From contig JALHRQ010000007.1 of assembly GCA_022841375.1 (NCBI GenBank), positions 62,001-126,000 of the forward strand: a DNA stretch of 64,000 bases, given 5' to 3'. The DNA comes from Burkholderiales bacterium. GTDB lineage: Bacteria > Pseudomonadota > Gammaproteobacteria > Burkholderiales > SG8-41. Position numbers and translations under genes: made by a program. The notes under the pieces are model-generated. The model had not been told where the DNA came from and did not search any database. It saw nothing but the letters and a program-made list of their open reading frames with translations. How positions within the stretch are numbered: the stretch's first letter is position 1; the number at the start of each line of letters is the position of its first letter. This document shows, piece by piece, positions 9,088 through 17,237 of this stretch.

Positions 9088-9708
9088 CTATACCGGTATG
9101 GTGATCGAACGCAGTTCGGCGGCAACCGTGAACGGTTGGTGGCTGGTCATCACCACTACGGCGCCTGCCGCCAGGCGCGCGTCAATCAGCGAAATAACAC
9201 AATCTGCCGCATCGTTATCCAGCGCTGCCAGCGGCTCGTCAAGCACCCACAGTGCAGCAGTCGTATCAGGCAACGCCAGACGGGCAAGCGCCACTCGACG
9301 GCGCTGCCCTTGAGACAGCATGCGCACCGGAATGTGGGCAAAGCGCGCCAACCCCAATTGCTCAAGTGCCGCGCGCGCAATGGACGCCGTAATGTTGACC
9401 CCGGACAATGCGGCAGCAAATATCAGATTTTCTGCAGCTGTGAACTCGTCCTTGATCCCGGCGAGATGACCGATGTAGCGCAATTCACGCCAGTAGGCCT
9501 CACGCTGCTGCCGGATCGGCACATCGCGCCACAGCACATCGCCGCCGCTGGGAAGCAGCAGCCCACAGAGCATGCGCAGCAGGCTGGTCTTGCCCGCGCC
9601 GTTGGCGCCGGATACCCGCAACAACGTGGCGGAAGGCACCGCGAATGAAAGATTCTCAAACAGACGGCGTCCGCCGCGCACGCAGTGCAGATTCTGCGCG
9701 GTTAACAT
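9088..9708 (-). CDS. ccmA: Haem exporter ATPase CcmA
   Basis: A 206-residue ABC ATPase. Walker A is GANGAGKTSL (about residues 34-43), the signature is LSQGQRRRVALARL, and Walker B is ALWVLDEPLAALD, followed by a switch histidine in MTSHQP. The short length and the position directly before ccmB identify CcmA rather than another exporter ATPase. It couples ATP hydrolysis to release of holo-CcmE. It begins 6 bases after the MFS gene and may share its transcript. Confidence 0.94.
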   Translation of the reverse strand: MLTAQNLHCVRGGRRLFENLSFAVPSATLLRVSGANGAGKTSLLRMLCGLLLPSGGDVLWRDVPIRQQREAYWRELRYIGHLAGIKDEFTAAENLIFAAALSGVNITASIARAALEQLGLARFAHIPVRMLSQGQRRRVALARLALPDTTAALWVLDEPLAALDNDAADCVISLIDARLAAGAVVVMTSHQPFTVAAELRSITIPV

Positions 9709-9714
9709 GTCACC

Positions 9715-10944
9715 TCACTCATGGTGGCGACCCCTGCCGGCGTACATCCATCGCGCCAGCGGCGATATAACGCCAAAAATGCCGATGCTGGCAAAAGCCA
9801 GCCCCCAGGCAGTGACGCTCTGGTTGCCGCCGGCAAGATCCAGTGTCATGCCGAACACCAGAGGCGCCAGAAATGCGGTGCTGAATCCCATGAAGGAATA
9901 CACCGCCATCATCGCCCCGCGCATCTCCGGCGGCGTACTGGCAACCGCACCCGAAGTCAATGCGGCTGAGTCGCCGAGCATCGCGCCGTAATGCACCATC
10001 ATCAGTAAAACGACCACGTACCAGGGCCAGGCTGCGGTATAGCCGATCAGACAGGCAATCAGTCCGGACAGCGTCATGAACAGGAAAATGATGCGCTGAC
10101 GGCCAAAGCGCAACGCCATCTCGTTGCCGGTAATGCTGAACACCGGCCCCAGCAGGTTGATCATCGCCGCCAGCGTCGCCGCGCTCAAGGCCATGGGCGC
10201 ATGCGCTGGCTGCAGCGCGGCGCAAAACACCAGGAAAGCCACCATCCATGATCGTTGTCCGAACAGTTCATAATTATGGACAGCGTAGCCGATCACATAC
10301 GGCAAAGTCTTGCGATTGCGCAAGACCGGGCGAAAATCCAGCAGTGCGGTTGTGTGATGTTCGCTGGACCGAACGCGCCCCATCGGCACCGCCAGCGTGA
10401 CCACCAACCCGGCCAGCACCGGGCCAATGGCACCGAACCAGAACGCCCATTGCCAGCCCAGTGTCGCACCCAGCTTGCCAGCCACCAGAATCGAAATCGT
10501 CGACCCCACGCCAAAGCTGGCGGTATAAAACGCTGTCGCCCGTGACTGCGCCGCACCTTCCAGATGATCGGTCAGCGCCTTGAGTCCCGGCATATAGGTG
10601 CCGCCGAGCGCGGCGCCGATCAGAAACTGGGCGAACGCCGCACTCCAGAAACCCTGGCCCATTGCGGCAAAAGTTGCGGCGCCGATGCTGCCGACGATAC
10701 AGGCCAGCAGATAAATGCGCCGCGAGTCCATGCGATCGGTAAGGCTGGTCAGCACCGGAACCGAAACCATGTAACCGGCAAACAGAAAACCGCTGATTGC
10801 GCCGGCCTCGGAATTGGACAGCCCCCACTCGCGCTGCAACTGCGGAAGCAGCGTCGTATACGCAGCAAAGCCGGTCATCGACAGCGCTTCTGCGGCGCAC
10901 ATCGTCAACGTAAGCCGCGCCGCCGAGAGTTTGCGGGTGCTCAT
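9715..10944 (-). CDS. MFS transporter
   Basis: A 409-residue transporter with about twelve hydrophobic segments. The motif-A-like loop after helix 2 is VLTSLTDRMDSRRIYL (about residues 59-74). The substrate cannot be read from the sequence; the protein resembles general sugar-phosphate or aromatic-acid type members. It lies between the GDSL esterase gene (3-base gap upstream) and ccmA (6-base gap downstream), all on the minus strand. A link to cytochrome maturation is not required by the sequence and may be only a shared transcript. Confidence 0.8.
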   Translation of the reverse strand: MSTRKLSAARLTLTMCAAEALSMTGFAAYTTLLPQLQREWGLSNSEAGAISGFLFAGYMVSVPVLTSLTDRMDSRRIYLLACIVGSIGAATFAAMGQGFWSAAFAQFLIGAALGGTYMPGLKALTDHLEGAAQSRATAFYTASFGVGSTISILVAGKLGATLGWQWAFWFGAIGPVLAGLVVTLAVPMGRVRSSEHHTTALLDFRPVLRNRKTLPYVIGYAVHNYELFGQRSWMVAFLVFCAALQPAHAPMALSAATLAAMINLLGPVFSITGNEMALRFGRQRIIFLFMTLSGLIACLIGYTAAWPWYVVVLLMMVHYGAMLGDSAALTSGAVASTPPEMRGAMMAVYSFMGFSTAFLAPLVFGMTLDLAGGNQSVTAWGLAFASIGIFGVISPLARWMYAGRGRHHE

Positions 10945-10947
10945 GCG

Positions 10948-11556
10948 TCAAACCGCCCCGGCATCGCGCAGCAGTTTGGCGATAGCCTCCGCCATCTGCC
11001 GGTAACCGTCTGCATTGGGATGGATGGGATCGGATTTCAACTCGGACTTGTAGAGCACTCTGGTGACAATCTTGCCTTCGTAGGGAATGCCGAACTCTTT
11101 AGCCAGCTTTTCATAAAACTCCGGTGCACTGGTAATAAGCCCCGGGGCGGGCACACCGACCAGCACCGCATCCAGGCCACGGCTGCGGATCTCTTTCAGC
11201 ATCGCCCGCAGATTGGCTTCGATATTCTGCGGCGCACCCTTGCGCAGCATGTCGTTGCCGCCCAGGCATACGATGACCAGGCGCGGCCGATGCTCATCAA
11301 GAACACCGGGGAGACGCAGCACCCCGCCGGCGGTTTGCTCTCCGGGAAGACCTGCGCGCACTACATTCCTGCCGACGAGCTGTGAAAGCACGGCGGGATA
11401 ACTCTCCTCCGGCTTCGCGCCTGTCCCATAGGTCAGGCTGTCACCGAAAGCCAGCACCACATCCGTGGCCGCCAGTTTCGCCACTTTCGGCGTGCCGCCG
11501 CCGCAGCCGGTCAGCAGCACAGCGATGGTTACAGCCGCAATCAACCAGCGTCTCAT
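10948..11556 (-). CDS. GDSL-type arylesterase/lysophospholipase, lipoprotein (TesA-like)
   Basis: A 202-residue SGNH hydrolase. The signal sequence ends in the lipobox LLTGC (about residues 15-19), predicting a lipoprotein. Block I FGDSLTYGTG holds the nucleophilic serine, CLGGNDMLR gives the oxyanion glycine and asparagine, and DPIHPNADGYRQMA near the C-terminus carries the catalytic Asp and His. The family hydrolyses esters or thioesters in the periplasm. The ATG overlaps the stop of the upstream FAD gene (ATGA), which is why this start was chosen over a longer open frame. Confidence 0.88.
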   Translation of the reverse strand: MRRWLIAAVTIAVLLTGCGGGTPKVAKLAATDVVLAFGDSLTYGTGAKPEESYPAVLSQLVGRNVVRAGLPGEQTAGGVLRLPGVLDEHRPRLVIVCLGGNDMLRKGAPQNIEANLRAMLKEIRSRGLDAVLVGVPAPGLITSAPEFYEKLAKEFGIPYEGKIVTRVLYKSELKSDPIHPNADGYRQMAEAIAKLLRDAGAV

Positions 11557-13175
11557 GCGCGTTTCTCCTTCATGCGACCACTTTTGAAATCGCGGATGAT
11601 TTCGCGCGCGGCGTTGCGTCCGGGCAAGCCGGTGACGCCGCCGCCCGGATGCGCACCGGCACCGCAAAGATACAAACGGTTTACCGGCGAACGGTAGTCG
11701 CCGTGGCCCAACACCGGCCGCGCAGTCCACAATTGATCGAGTGTGAGTGCCCCATGGAAAATGTCACCGCCGGTCAATCCGAACTCGCGCTCCAGATCCA
11801 GCGGTGACAATATTTTGCGCGCGATCACCGCATCCTTGAAATTTGGCGCATGTCGCGTCACGGTATCGATGATGTGATCGGCGGCTTCTTCGCGGATGTC
11901 GTCCCACGAAAGGTTGTTTGGAAGATCAGGGCTGAAATGCTGGCAGAACAGGCTCGCTACATGCTGCCCGGGCGGTGCCAGCGTATTGTCAACAGTCGAC
12001 GGAATCAGCAATTCCACCACCGGTGCGCGCGAACAGCCGTACGTGCGCGCATCAAAATAGGCCTGCTCCATATAAGCCAGCGACGGCGCAATGATAATGC
12101 CGGACTGGTGATGCTGGGCGGACTCAATACCCGGCAGGCATTTGAAGTCGGGCAGCTCACGCAAGGCGACGTTCATGCGGAACGTGGCGGAGCCGCATTT
12201 CCAGGCCTGCATGCGCCGCCGGAAATCAGACTCCAGCGCCGGGGCGTCGATGAGTTTGAGATATAACAGCTTCGGATTGACGTTCGCAGCCACGCACCGC
12301 GCTTCGATCACGCGTCCATCTTTCAGCTGCACGCCCTGGGCGCCGCGCGAATCAACGCAGACATTGACAACTTCGGCACCGGTGTCGATGTGCACGCCAC
12401 GGGCGCGCGCTTCCGCGGCCATGGCCTGGGTGATCGCCCCCATGCCGCCGATGGCATGACCCCAGATACCCCGCTTGCCGTTCACCTCGCCAAATACATG
12501 GTGCAGCAGAACATATCCGGTCCCCGGCGCATAAGGACTGGCAAAGTTGCCGACAATGGCATCAAAACCGAATGCCGCCTTGATCGGCGCCGACTCAAAC
12601 CAGAAATCCAGCAGATCGCCGGCACTTTTGGTGAACAGGTCCAGCACGTCACGTCGGGCAGACATGTCAAGCCGACGGAAACGCCGCGCTGTTTTAACCG
12701 CCGCCAGGAAGTCTCCCAGCCCGCCGCCGACGTTGGGCGGCGTCTCCAGGGCCAGTTCTCGCAACACTTCCGCCACCCGTTCCAGCATCACGTAGTACGC
12801 CGGTAACTGCGCGGCATCAGTCGTAGAAAAACGGGCGACCTCGGCCTGGGTCGCTGCCAGCGTACCACCGACCTTCAGGTATTCGGTATCCGACAGCGGC
12901 AGGAAATTGGAAATGGGCCGTTCGACAATGCGCAGGCCATGCTCGGCCAGGCGCAGATCGCGAATGACCTGTGGATTGAGCAGGCTGACGGTATAACTGG
13001 CGGTGGAATTGCGGAATCCGGGATGGAATTCCTCGGTGACTGCGGCGCCCCCCACCACCGATCGGCGTTCGATCACGCGAACCTTAAGGCCGGCAGCGGC
13101 AAGATAGCAGGCGCAGGTCAGGCCGTTGTGGCCGCCACCGACGATCAGTACATCGCAGGCTACGGGTGGGGGCAT
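11553..13175 (-). CDS. FAD-dependent phytoene desaturase-like oxidoreductase (PYROXD2-like)
   Basis: A 540-residue flavoprotein. The dinucleotide-binding motif is DVLIVGGGHNGLTCACYLA (about residues 7-25), with ERRSVVGGAAVTEE following. The C-terminal FAD contact segment LCGAGAHPGGGVTGLPGRNA is also typical of phytoene-dehydrogenase-related proteins. No carotenoid genes are nearby, so the substrate is unknown. The ATG at 13175 is preferred because the FAD motif follows directly; a longer open frame upstream lacks homology. The gene is the first of the minus-strand run leading into ccm, and upstream lies the accessory block. Confidence 0.8.
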   Translation of the reverse strand: MPPPVACDVLIVGGGHNGLTCACYLAAAGLKVRVIERRSVVGGAAVTEEFHPGFRNSTASYTVSLLNPQVIRDLRLAEHGLRIVERPISNFLPLSDTEYLKVGGTLAATQAEVARFSTTDAAQLPAYYVMLERVAEVLRELALETPPNVGGGLGDFLAAVKTARRFRRLDMSARRDVLDLFTKSAGDLLDFWFESAPIKAAFGFDAIVGNFASPYAPGTGYVLLHHVFGEVNGKRGIWGHAIGGMGAITQAMAAEARARGVHIDTGAEVVNVCVDSRGAQGVQLKDGRVIEARCVAANVNPKLLYLKLIDAPALESDFRRRMQAWKCGSATFRMNVALRELPDFKCLPGIESAQHHQSGIIIAPSLAYMEQAYFDARTYGCSRAPVVELLIPSTVDNTLAPPGQHVASLFCQHFSPDLPNNLSWDDIREEAADHIIDTVTRHAPNFKDAVIARKILSPLDLEREFGLTGGDIFHGALTLDQLWTARPVLGHGDYRSPVNRLYLCGAGAHPGGGVTGLPGRNAAREIIRDFKSGRMKEKRA

Positions 13176-13221
13176 GGGCTGGCGTGCGTAGAGGTGAGTT
13201 GGCGCGCAAAAGGGGATGAAG

Positions 13222-13345
13222 CTGGGCACTGGCGCGAGGTTGTTTCGATATTGTAACAAAGGGGGTTCGATCCTTTGTCAGATCTCCAATCAGGGCAAAA
13301 GCGGGCACTGGTGCGAGGCTATTTCTGTGCTCTGAACGGCAGGAA
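13222..13345. repeat. Dispersed repeat, copies A and B
   Basis: Copy A (13222-13255) carries gctgggcactggcgcgaggt. Copy B (13293-13345) carries gggcaaaagcgggcactg, then gtgcgaggct and ctgaacggca. Related copies occur at 16049-16105 and 25521-25580. The shared core is GGGCA-rich, followed about 25 bases later by a ctgaac-type block. The rest of this 389-base gap upstream of the sigma-factor gene holds no supported gene. The copies may be degenerate insertion-sequence termini. Confidence 0.6.
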
Positions 13346-13519
13346 TCGTCATATAGCGTGGACGGATAGGCTTTCGGAAAGCAGGCGCTCGACGTCCACA
13401 ACCACCGGCGCGCACCTCCTGAAGTGACAGGTGCGCACTGTTCACTCGCGCGCGAGCGTCAGCACGGCTGAGCACATCTGATGACCCAAAGCGAAGTAGT
13501 AAAGAAGTATGATGTCGAG

Positions 13520-13546
13520 GGAACTTATTCTGCCGCCATACGTTTA
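13520..13546 (+). promoter_or_regulatory. Candidate ECF sigma promoter (GGAAC-N16-CGTTTA) before the sigma gene
   Basis: GGAAC at 13520-13524 and CGTTTA at 13541-13546 are separated by 16 bases. The same two elements with identical spacing occur before the first DUF6448 gene at 15124-15150. GGAAC/CGTT is a typical -35/-10 pair for ECF sigma factors, so autoregulation by the adjacent sigma factor is likely. The start site would fall about 10-15 bases before the GTG start codon. Confidence 0.6.
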
Positions 13547-13564
13547 TAAGATGAGGTAATCGAT

Positions 13565-14119
13565 GTGCTGGCTTCCGATGGCCGTGACGAAGACTGGGTA
13601 AGGTGCGCGCAAGCGGGTGATCGAAAAGCCTTTTCCGAGCTGGTGCGGCGTCATCAGGATCACGTTTACCGCTATTTGCTGCGTATGCTCGGATCGCACG
13701 ACGACGCGCTGGAGTTGACGCAGGACGCTTTCGTCAAAGCTTGGCAGGCGCTGCCGCAATGGCAACCAGAGGCGCAGTTCCGCACCTGGTTGTTTCGGAT
13801 CGCCAATAATGCTGCGCTCGACGCTTTGCGGCGGCGCAAGCTGGTCGAATTCGTACCGTTGGAGGACTCGTTCGATGCGCCGAGTTCCGAGCCCGATCCG
13901 GAGCATCAGGCGCAGGCTACGCAGGAAGTGCGGCAACTGGAAGCGAGCCTGAAAAAGCTGAGGCCGGAGCACCGAGAAATATTGCTGTTGCGTGAGGTGG
14001 AAGAAATGTCTTACGAGGAGATCGGACGCGTGTTGTCGCTGAGCGAGGGGACGGTGAAGTCGCGGCTTGCGCGTGCGCGAGTCGCCCTGATCGAAATTCA
14101 CGCGAGGAGCGGGCCATGA
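13565..14119 (+). CDS. ECF-type RNA polymerase sigma factor (RpoE-like)
   Basis: A 184-residue sigma-70 group 4 protein. Region 2 (about residues 22-90) includes LVRRHQDHVYRYLLRML and DALELTQDAFVKAWQALP. Region 4 (about 125-180) contains LREVEEMSYEEIGRVLSLSE and the helix-turn-helix GTVKSRLARAR. The start is GTG with gagg nine bases upstream. Its stop overlaps the ATG of the anti-sigma gene by 4 bases. A candidate self-recognised promoter lies directly upstream. The downstream zinc-finger and periplasmic proteins suggest an envelope- or metal-stress circuit of the CnrHYX/RpoE-RseA style. Confidence 0.9.
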   Translation: MLASDGRDEDWVRCAQAGDRKAFSELVRRHQDHVYRYLLRMLGSHDDALELTQDAFVKAWQALPQWQPEAQFRTWLFRIANNAALDALRRRKLVEFVPLEDSFDAPSSEPDPEHQAQATQEVRQLEASLKKLRPEHREILLLREVEEMSYEEIGRVLSLSEGTVKSRLARARVALIEIHARSGP

Positions 14120-14583
14120 GCGATGCCGGAAAATGCCCAAAAACCGAGGCACTCTCGGCTTTGGTCGACGATGAGTTGGTTGGATCCGTTCGCCATGCGC
14201 TCGATGCGCATGTTGCGGGTTGCGCTATCTGCGCGTCGTTGCTGGCCGAGCTCAGGCAATTGCGGACCACTTTCACCGCACTGCCCGATGTTGCGCCCGG
14301 CGTCGACTTTGCGTCTCTGGTGGACCGGCGCATCGCTGCCGCCGCAGTCGTCCCGAAGACCGAGCCGAAGTTGCGGCCGCAGAGTTGGTACTGGTGGCCG
14401 GTCGCGCCGGCCGCGTTTGGTGGCGTGCTCTCACTTTCGGTCGGAGCCTATCTAGGAAGTGCGCTAATGCTTGGGACCCAAGTCGCGGAGCAACCTGCAG
14501 CGCTGCAGATGGCTGCATTCACTGCGATTCCTCCGGGCGCCCTGTGCCCGGGCCTGCAAGTCTGTAATGCGACGGGGCGCTGA
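14116..14583 (+). CDS. Zinc-finger anti-sigma factor, membrane protein
   Basis: A 155-residue protein. The cytoplasmic N-terminal part begins with KCPKTEALSALVDDEL and contains the ZAS-type motif HVAGCAICASLL (about residues 34-45; HxxxCxxC). A membrane helix lies near residues 92-117 (WYWWPVAPAAFGGVLSL onward), followed by a short periplasmic tail of about 35 residues. It overlaps the sigma gene by 4 bases, the normal arrangement for an anti-sigma factor. It probably sequesters the sigma factor at the membrane until a periplasmic signal, likely sensed with the next gene product, releases it. Confidence 0.85.
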   Translation: MSDAGKCPKTEALSALVDDELVGSVRHALDAHVAGCAICASLLAELRQLRTTFTALPDVAPGVDFASLVDRRIAAAAVVPKTEPKLRPQSWYWWPVAPAAFGGVLSLSVGAYLGSALMLGTQVAEQPAALQMAAFTAIPPGALCPGLQVCNATGR

Positions 14584-14584
14584 C

Positions 14585-15049
14585 ATGAAACGCTACTGGG
14601 TTCATTTGCTGCTCGTGCTATCGCTGCTCGTCAATGCGGGCGTACTCGCCGGCGCATGGTTTCAGGCTTGGCGCGCGGAAGGCGCGACCGAGCTTACATT
14701 TTTCGGCATGGGCCATGAACGCGTTCCGGACTATTTGAAGCTCGATCCCACGCAGCGCGAGCGCTGGCATGTAATGGAGCGGGATTTCGTCAAGACCTTG
14801 AATGACGCCGGACGCGACATCCAGACCCACCGCGAGCGCTTGGTGCGCGAGATTTTTTCGACGCAGCCCGATGCAGATCTCATCGAGCGCGAGCGCGCTT
14901 CGATTTTCGCGCTGCAGGCGGCACAGCAGCGCAATGTCATCGCGCAATTGCTGAAGGAGCGAGAAATGCTGAGTCCGGAGCAGCGAACTGCCCTTGCGGA
15001 CCTTCTGCTCAAGCAAGCTAGCGGTGCGCAGCAACTGCACGTACGCTGA
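14585..15049 (+). CDS. Periplasmic LTxxQ/heavy-metal-sensor-like protein (CpxP/CnrX-type)
   Basis: A 154-residue protein anchored by an N-terminal hydrophobic segment (about residues 5-26). It has a helical periplasmic domain with LKLDPTQRERW (about 48-58) and LSPEQRTALADLLLK near the C-terminus, the two LTxxQ-like motifs of the CpxP/ZraP/CnrX fold. The ATG lies one base after the anti-sigma stop. A longer open frame exists upstream but only overlaps the anti-sigma gene. It probably senses periplasmic metal or misfolding and modulates the anti-sigma factor; the ligand is not visible from sequence. Confidence 0.8.
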   Translation: MKRYWVHLLLVLSLLVNAGVLAGAWFQAWRAEGATELTFFGMGHERVPDYLKLDPTQRERWHVMERDFVKTLNDAGRDIQTHRERLVREIFSTQPDADLIERERASIFALQAAQQRNVIAQLLKEREMLSPEQRTALADLLLKQASGAQQLHVR

Positions 15050-15123
15050 TCTACACCAAGGTCGATTAATCGCGCACAAGCGTGCCCGATCGGGCGCGCG
15101 CGGTGAGGTTTAAGAAAAATCCT

Positions 15124-15150
15124 GGAACAAATCCCTCACGACTTCGTTTA
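15124..15150 (+). promoter_or_regulatory. Candidate ECF sigma promoter (GGAAC-N16-CGTTTA) before DUF6448 gene 1
   Basis: GGAAC at 15124-15128 and CGTTTA at 15145-15150 repeat the elements found before the sigma gene, with exactly the same 16-base spacer but unrelated spacer sequence. Shared ends with different filling argue for a functional motif rather than duplication. The DUF6448 start codon lies about 107 bases downstream. Confidence 0.6.
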
Positions 15151-15256
15151 ATGACTAGGACCCGGTCGAATCGGGACCGGGCCGAGATACTCCGCCCATC
15201 GCGGTGCATCCCGGATGAGAACGAAGTCCGTAACTAACACTGGAGAATTAATTATC

Positions 15257-15883
15257 ATGAAATATTATCAAATCACTGCTAAAGCTGCGGCCTTAGCGAC
15301 TGTCTCGTTGGCCCTGCTGTTCGCGGCGGGTCCTGCATCGGCGCATTGCGACGGCGAAGACGGGCCCGTGATCAAATCAGCACAACAAGCGCTCGACAGC
15401 GGGAACTTGAATCGCGTGCTAATCTGGGTGCGGCACACTGACGAAGCGCAGATCAAGGACGCATTTCGCAAGGCGCTCGAAGTCAGGCAGTTGAACTCAT
15501 CGGCCAAGGAACTGGCTGACCGCTACTTCTTCGAGACCCTAGTGCGAGTGCATCGCGCCGGAGAAGGTGCGCCTTACACCGGGATAAAACCCGCGGGCCG
15601 CGACCTTGGGCCGGCGGTGGTGGCCGGCGACAAGGCGCTGGAAACGGGATCGGTCGAGCCTTTGGCGGAATTGCTTACACACGCGGTGCACAAAAGTGTG
15701 GGGGGGCAATTCAAAGACGTAATCGCGAAGCAGAACTTCAAGGCTGACGACGTTGCGGCCGGACAAGATTACGTGAATGCGTATGTCAAGTACATCCATA
15801 CTGTCGAGCGCATCTACGAAGCGGCCGCGAAGCCGGCTCATGGCCAAGTCCCGGAAACCGCGGCAACCGTTCATCAGCATTGA
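15257..15883 (+). CDS. DUF6448 family secreted protein 1
   Basis: A 208-residue exported protein. A signal peptide of about 28 residues ends ASA and is followed by HCDGEDGPV, so the mature protein would begin His-Cys-Asp. The conserved core ELADRYFFETLVRVHRAGEG and APYTGIKP lies at about residues 92-120. A histidine-rich end (VHQH) closes the protein. A second paralog with the same core follows at 16413. The function of the family is unknown; an N-terminal His with nearby Cys and Asp suggests metal binding, which is inference. The start has a tggaga ribosome binding site. The promoter motif suggests it belongs to the regulon of the upstream ECF sigma factor. Confidence 0.82.
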   Translation: MKYYQITAKAAALATVSLALLFAAGPASAHCDGEDGPVIKSAQQALDSGNLNRVLIWVRHTDEAQIKDAFRKALEVRQLNSSAKELADRYFFETLVRVHRAGEGAPYTGIKPAGRDLGPAVVAGDKALETGSVEPLAELLTHAVHKSVGGQFKDVIAKQNFKADDVAAGQDYVNAYVKYIHTVERIYEAAAKPAHGQVPETAATVHQH

Positions 15884-16412
15884 GGGCCTGCTACAGCGCA
15901 AGGGGAAATATCCCCTTGTGCTCCCCCTCGCCAGGGAACACAGGGGCCGACGTATACATTACCCGGGAATAATACGCCGCTAAGCCAATAATCGGGGGAA
16001 ATTGCGCTAAATCAGTGCTCGAATCTGTACCGGATTGGCTCCCCGACCTGGGCAAAAATGGACACTGGAAGCAAGTAATTTCTACACCCTGAACGCCGGC
16101 TTCCGACACCAGGCGATTAGTCGGCCCTCTCCTAAGTAGTCGTTCTGCGTCTGCTGTTAGCAAGCATTTTGCGGCCGAGACCGGATATGCCTCTAAGTGT
16201 ATGAGATCTTGTGGATTTTGATCGAATTCCCGCCGTCAATAAACTCGCGTTCAAACTGGTTGTATACGTGTTGCGCTCTTGCGAGGATCGTCACAACAAG
16301 TACTTCATTGCCGGTGTGTACGGTAACGAACAGATTACTGTGCTGTGCAGCGCGATTATCGTTCCTGTATTACCCGTATGTTTCACTTCGCATATTTATA
16401 CGGAGAACGATC
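15884..16412. other. Gap between the DUF6448 paralogs
   Basis: This 529-base stretch holds no supported gene. It contains copy C of the dispersed repeat (16049-16105). The GGAAC-N16-CGTTTA motif seen before the first paralog is not present here, so the second paralog may be controlled differently. The 200 bases before the second gene are relatively AT-rich, but no clear promoter was identified. Confidence 0.6.
16049..16105. repeat. Dispersed repeat, copy C
   Basis: This copy reads tgggcaaaaatggacactgg at its left end and continues into ctgaacgccggcttcc. It aligns with copies B and D through the gggcaaa and cactgg blocks and the downstream ctgaa block, with scattered mismatches. Its left flank (ccccgacc) also matches the left flank of copy D (ccccgagc). 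Confidence 0.55.
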
Positions 16413-17012
16413 ATGACAAATTTGAACAGCAAATGCGCAAGATACTTTGCCGTATCGATAATTGCGGTGGTGGTAACGGGGTGGAGCGCGGTAGCGAGCG
16501 CGCACTGCGATACTCTCGATGGCCCAGTGGTGGGAACGGCGAGAATGGCCTTGGAAAAGCGTGATGTAACGCCGGTGCTCAAGTGGGTGCGTCCCAAGGA
16601 GGAAGCGGAGATCAAGGCAGCGTTTCAGAGAACTCTGGCGGTTCGAGTCAAGGGGCCTGCGGAGAAGGAACTCGCCGACCTGTACTTTTTCGAAACACTG
16701 GTCCGCATTCATCGTGCCGGAGAAGGAGCGCCATACACTGGTCTGAAGCCAGGGGTAGCAATCGACCCGGCTGTCGCGTTGGCGGACAAGGCCCTGGAAA
16801 GCGGCTCAGTCAACAAGCTGGCCGACGTGCTGAGCAACGCCATGACCAAGGGAATCCAGGAACGGTTTGCTGACACCCTGAAGAAGCAGAAGCGTGCAGA
16901 CAGCAGCGTGGCCGCGGGACGTGAGTTCGTTGCGTCCTACGTGATATTCACCCACTACGTGGAGAAACTTCACGCACTGATCAAGTCTGGTGCAGCCCAC
17001 GACAGCCATTGA
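16413..17012 (+). CDS. DUF6448 family secreted protein 2
   Basis: A 199-residue exported paralog of the protein at 15257. Its signal peptide of about 31 residues ends VASA and the mature form again begins HCD followed by TLDGPVV. The core KELADLYFFETLVRIHRAGE and GAPYTGLKPG is conserved, and the C-terminus ends HDSH. Retention of the putative His-Cys-Asp N-terminus in both copies, despite divergence elsewhere, suggests it matters. The ATG has cggaga upstream. An open frame further upstream has no similarity and was not used. Confidence 0.8.
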   Translation: MTNLNSKCARYFAVSIIAVVVTGWSAVASAHCDTLDGPVVGTARMALEKRDVTPVLKWVRPKEEAEIKAAFQRTLAVRVKGPAEKELADLYFFETLVRIHRAGEGAPYTGLKPGVAIDPAVALADKALESGSVNKLADVLSNAMTKGIQERFADTLKKQKRADSSVAAGREFVASYVIFTHYVEKLHALIKSGAAHDSH

Positions 17013-17237
17013 GCCAAGCGCATGGTGGGTTCGGAGTTACCTCGTTTTTGTGGATGATCTCTGGCTTAGGTCACAAGCGGTGATCCACAGGAAGTACAGA
17101 GCCTCTTCTCTCGCAACCGAGCGCATGTATCCTTGGGCCGCGTGCTCGTTTTGCATTGCACGGCGATGCACGAACGAGATGGGCGAGATCCGGCGCGAGT
17201 CCCTCGTGCCGCCAACTACCAAGATGGGAAATGCGCA

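Noticed and set aside
13176-13221. Left attachment duplicate of the tRNA-Arg 3' end
   Set aside because: No match to the tRNA 3' sequence was seen near the left border of the accessory block or elsewhere by eye.
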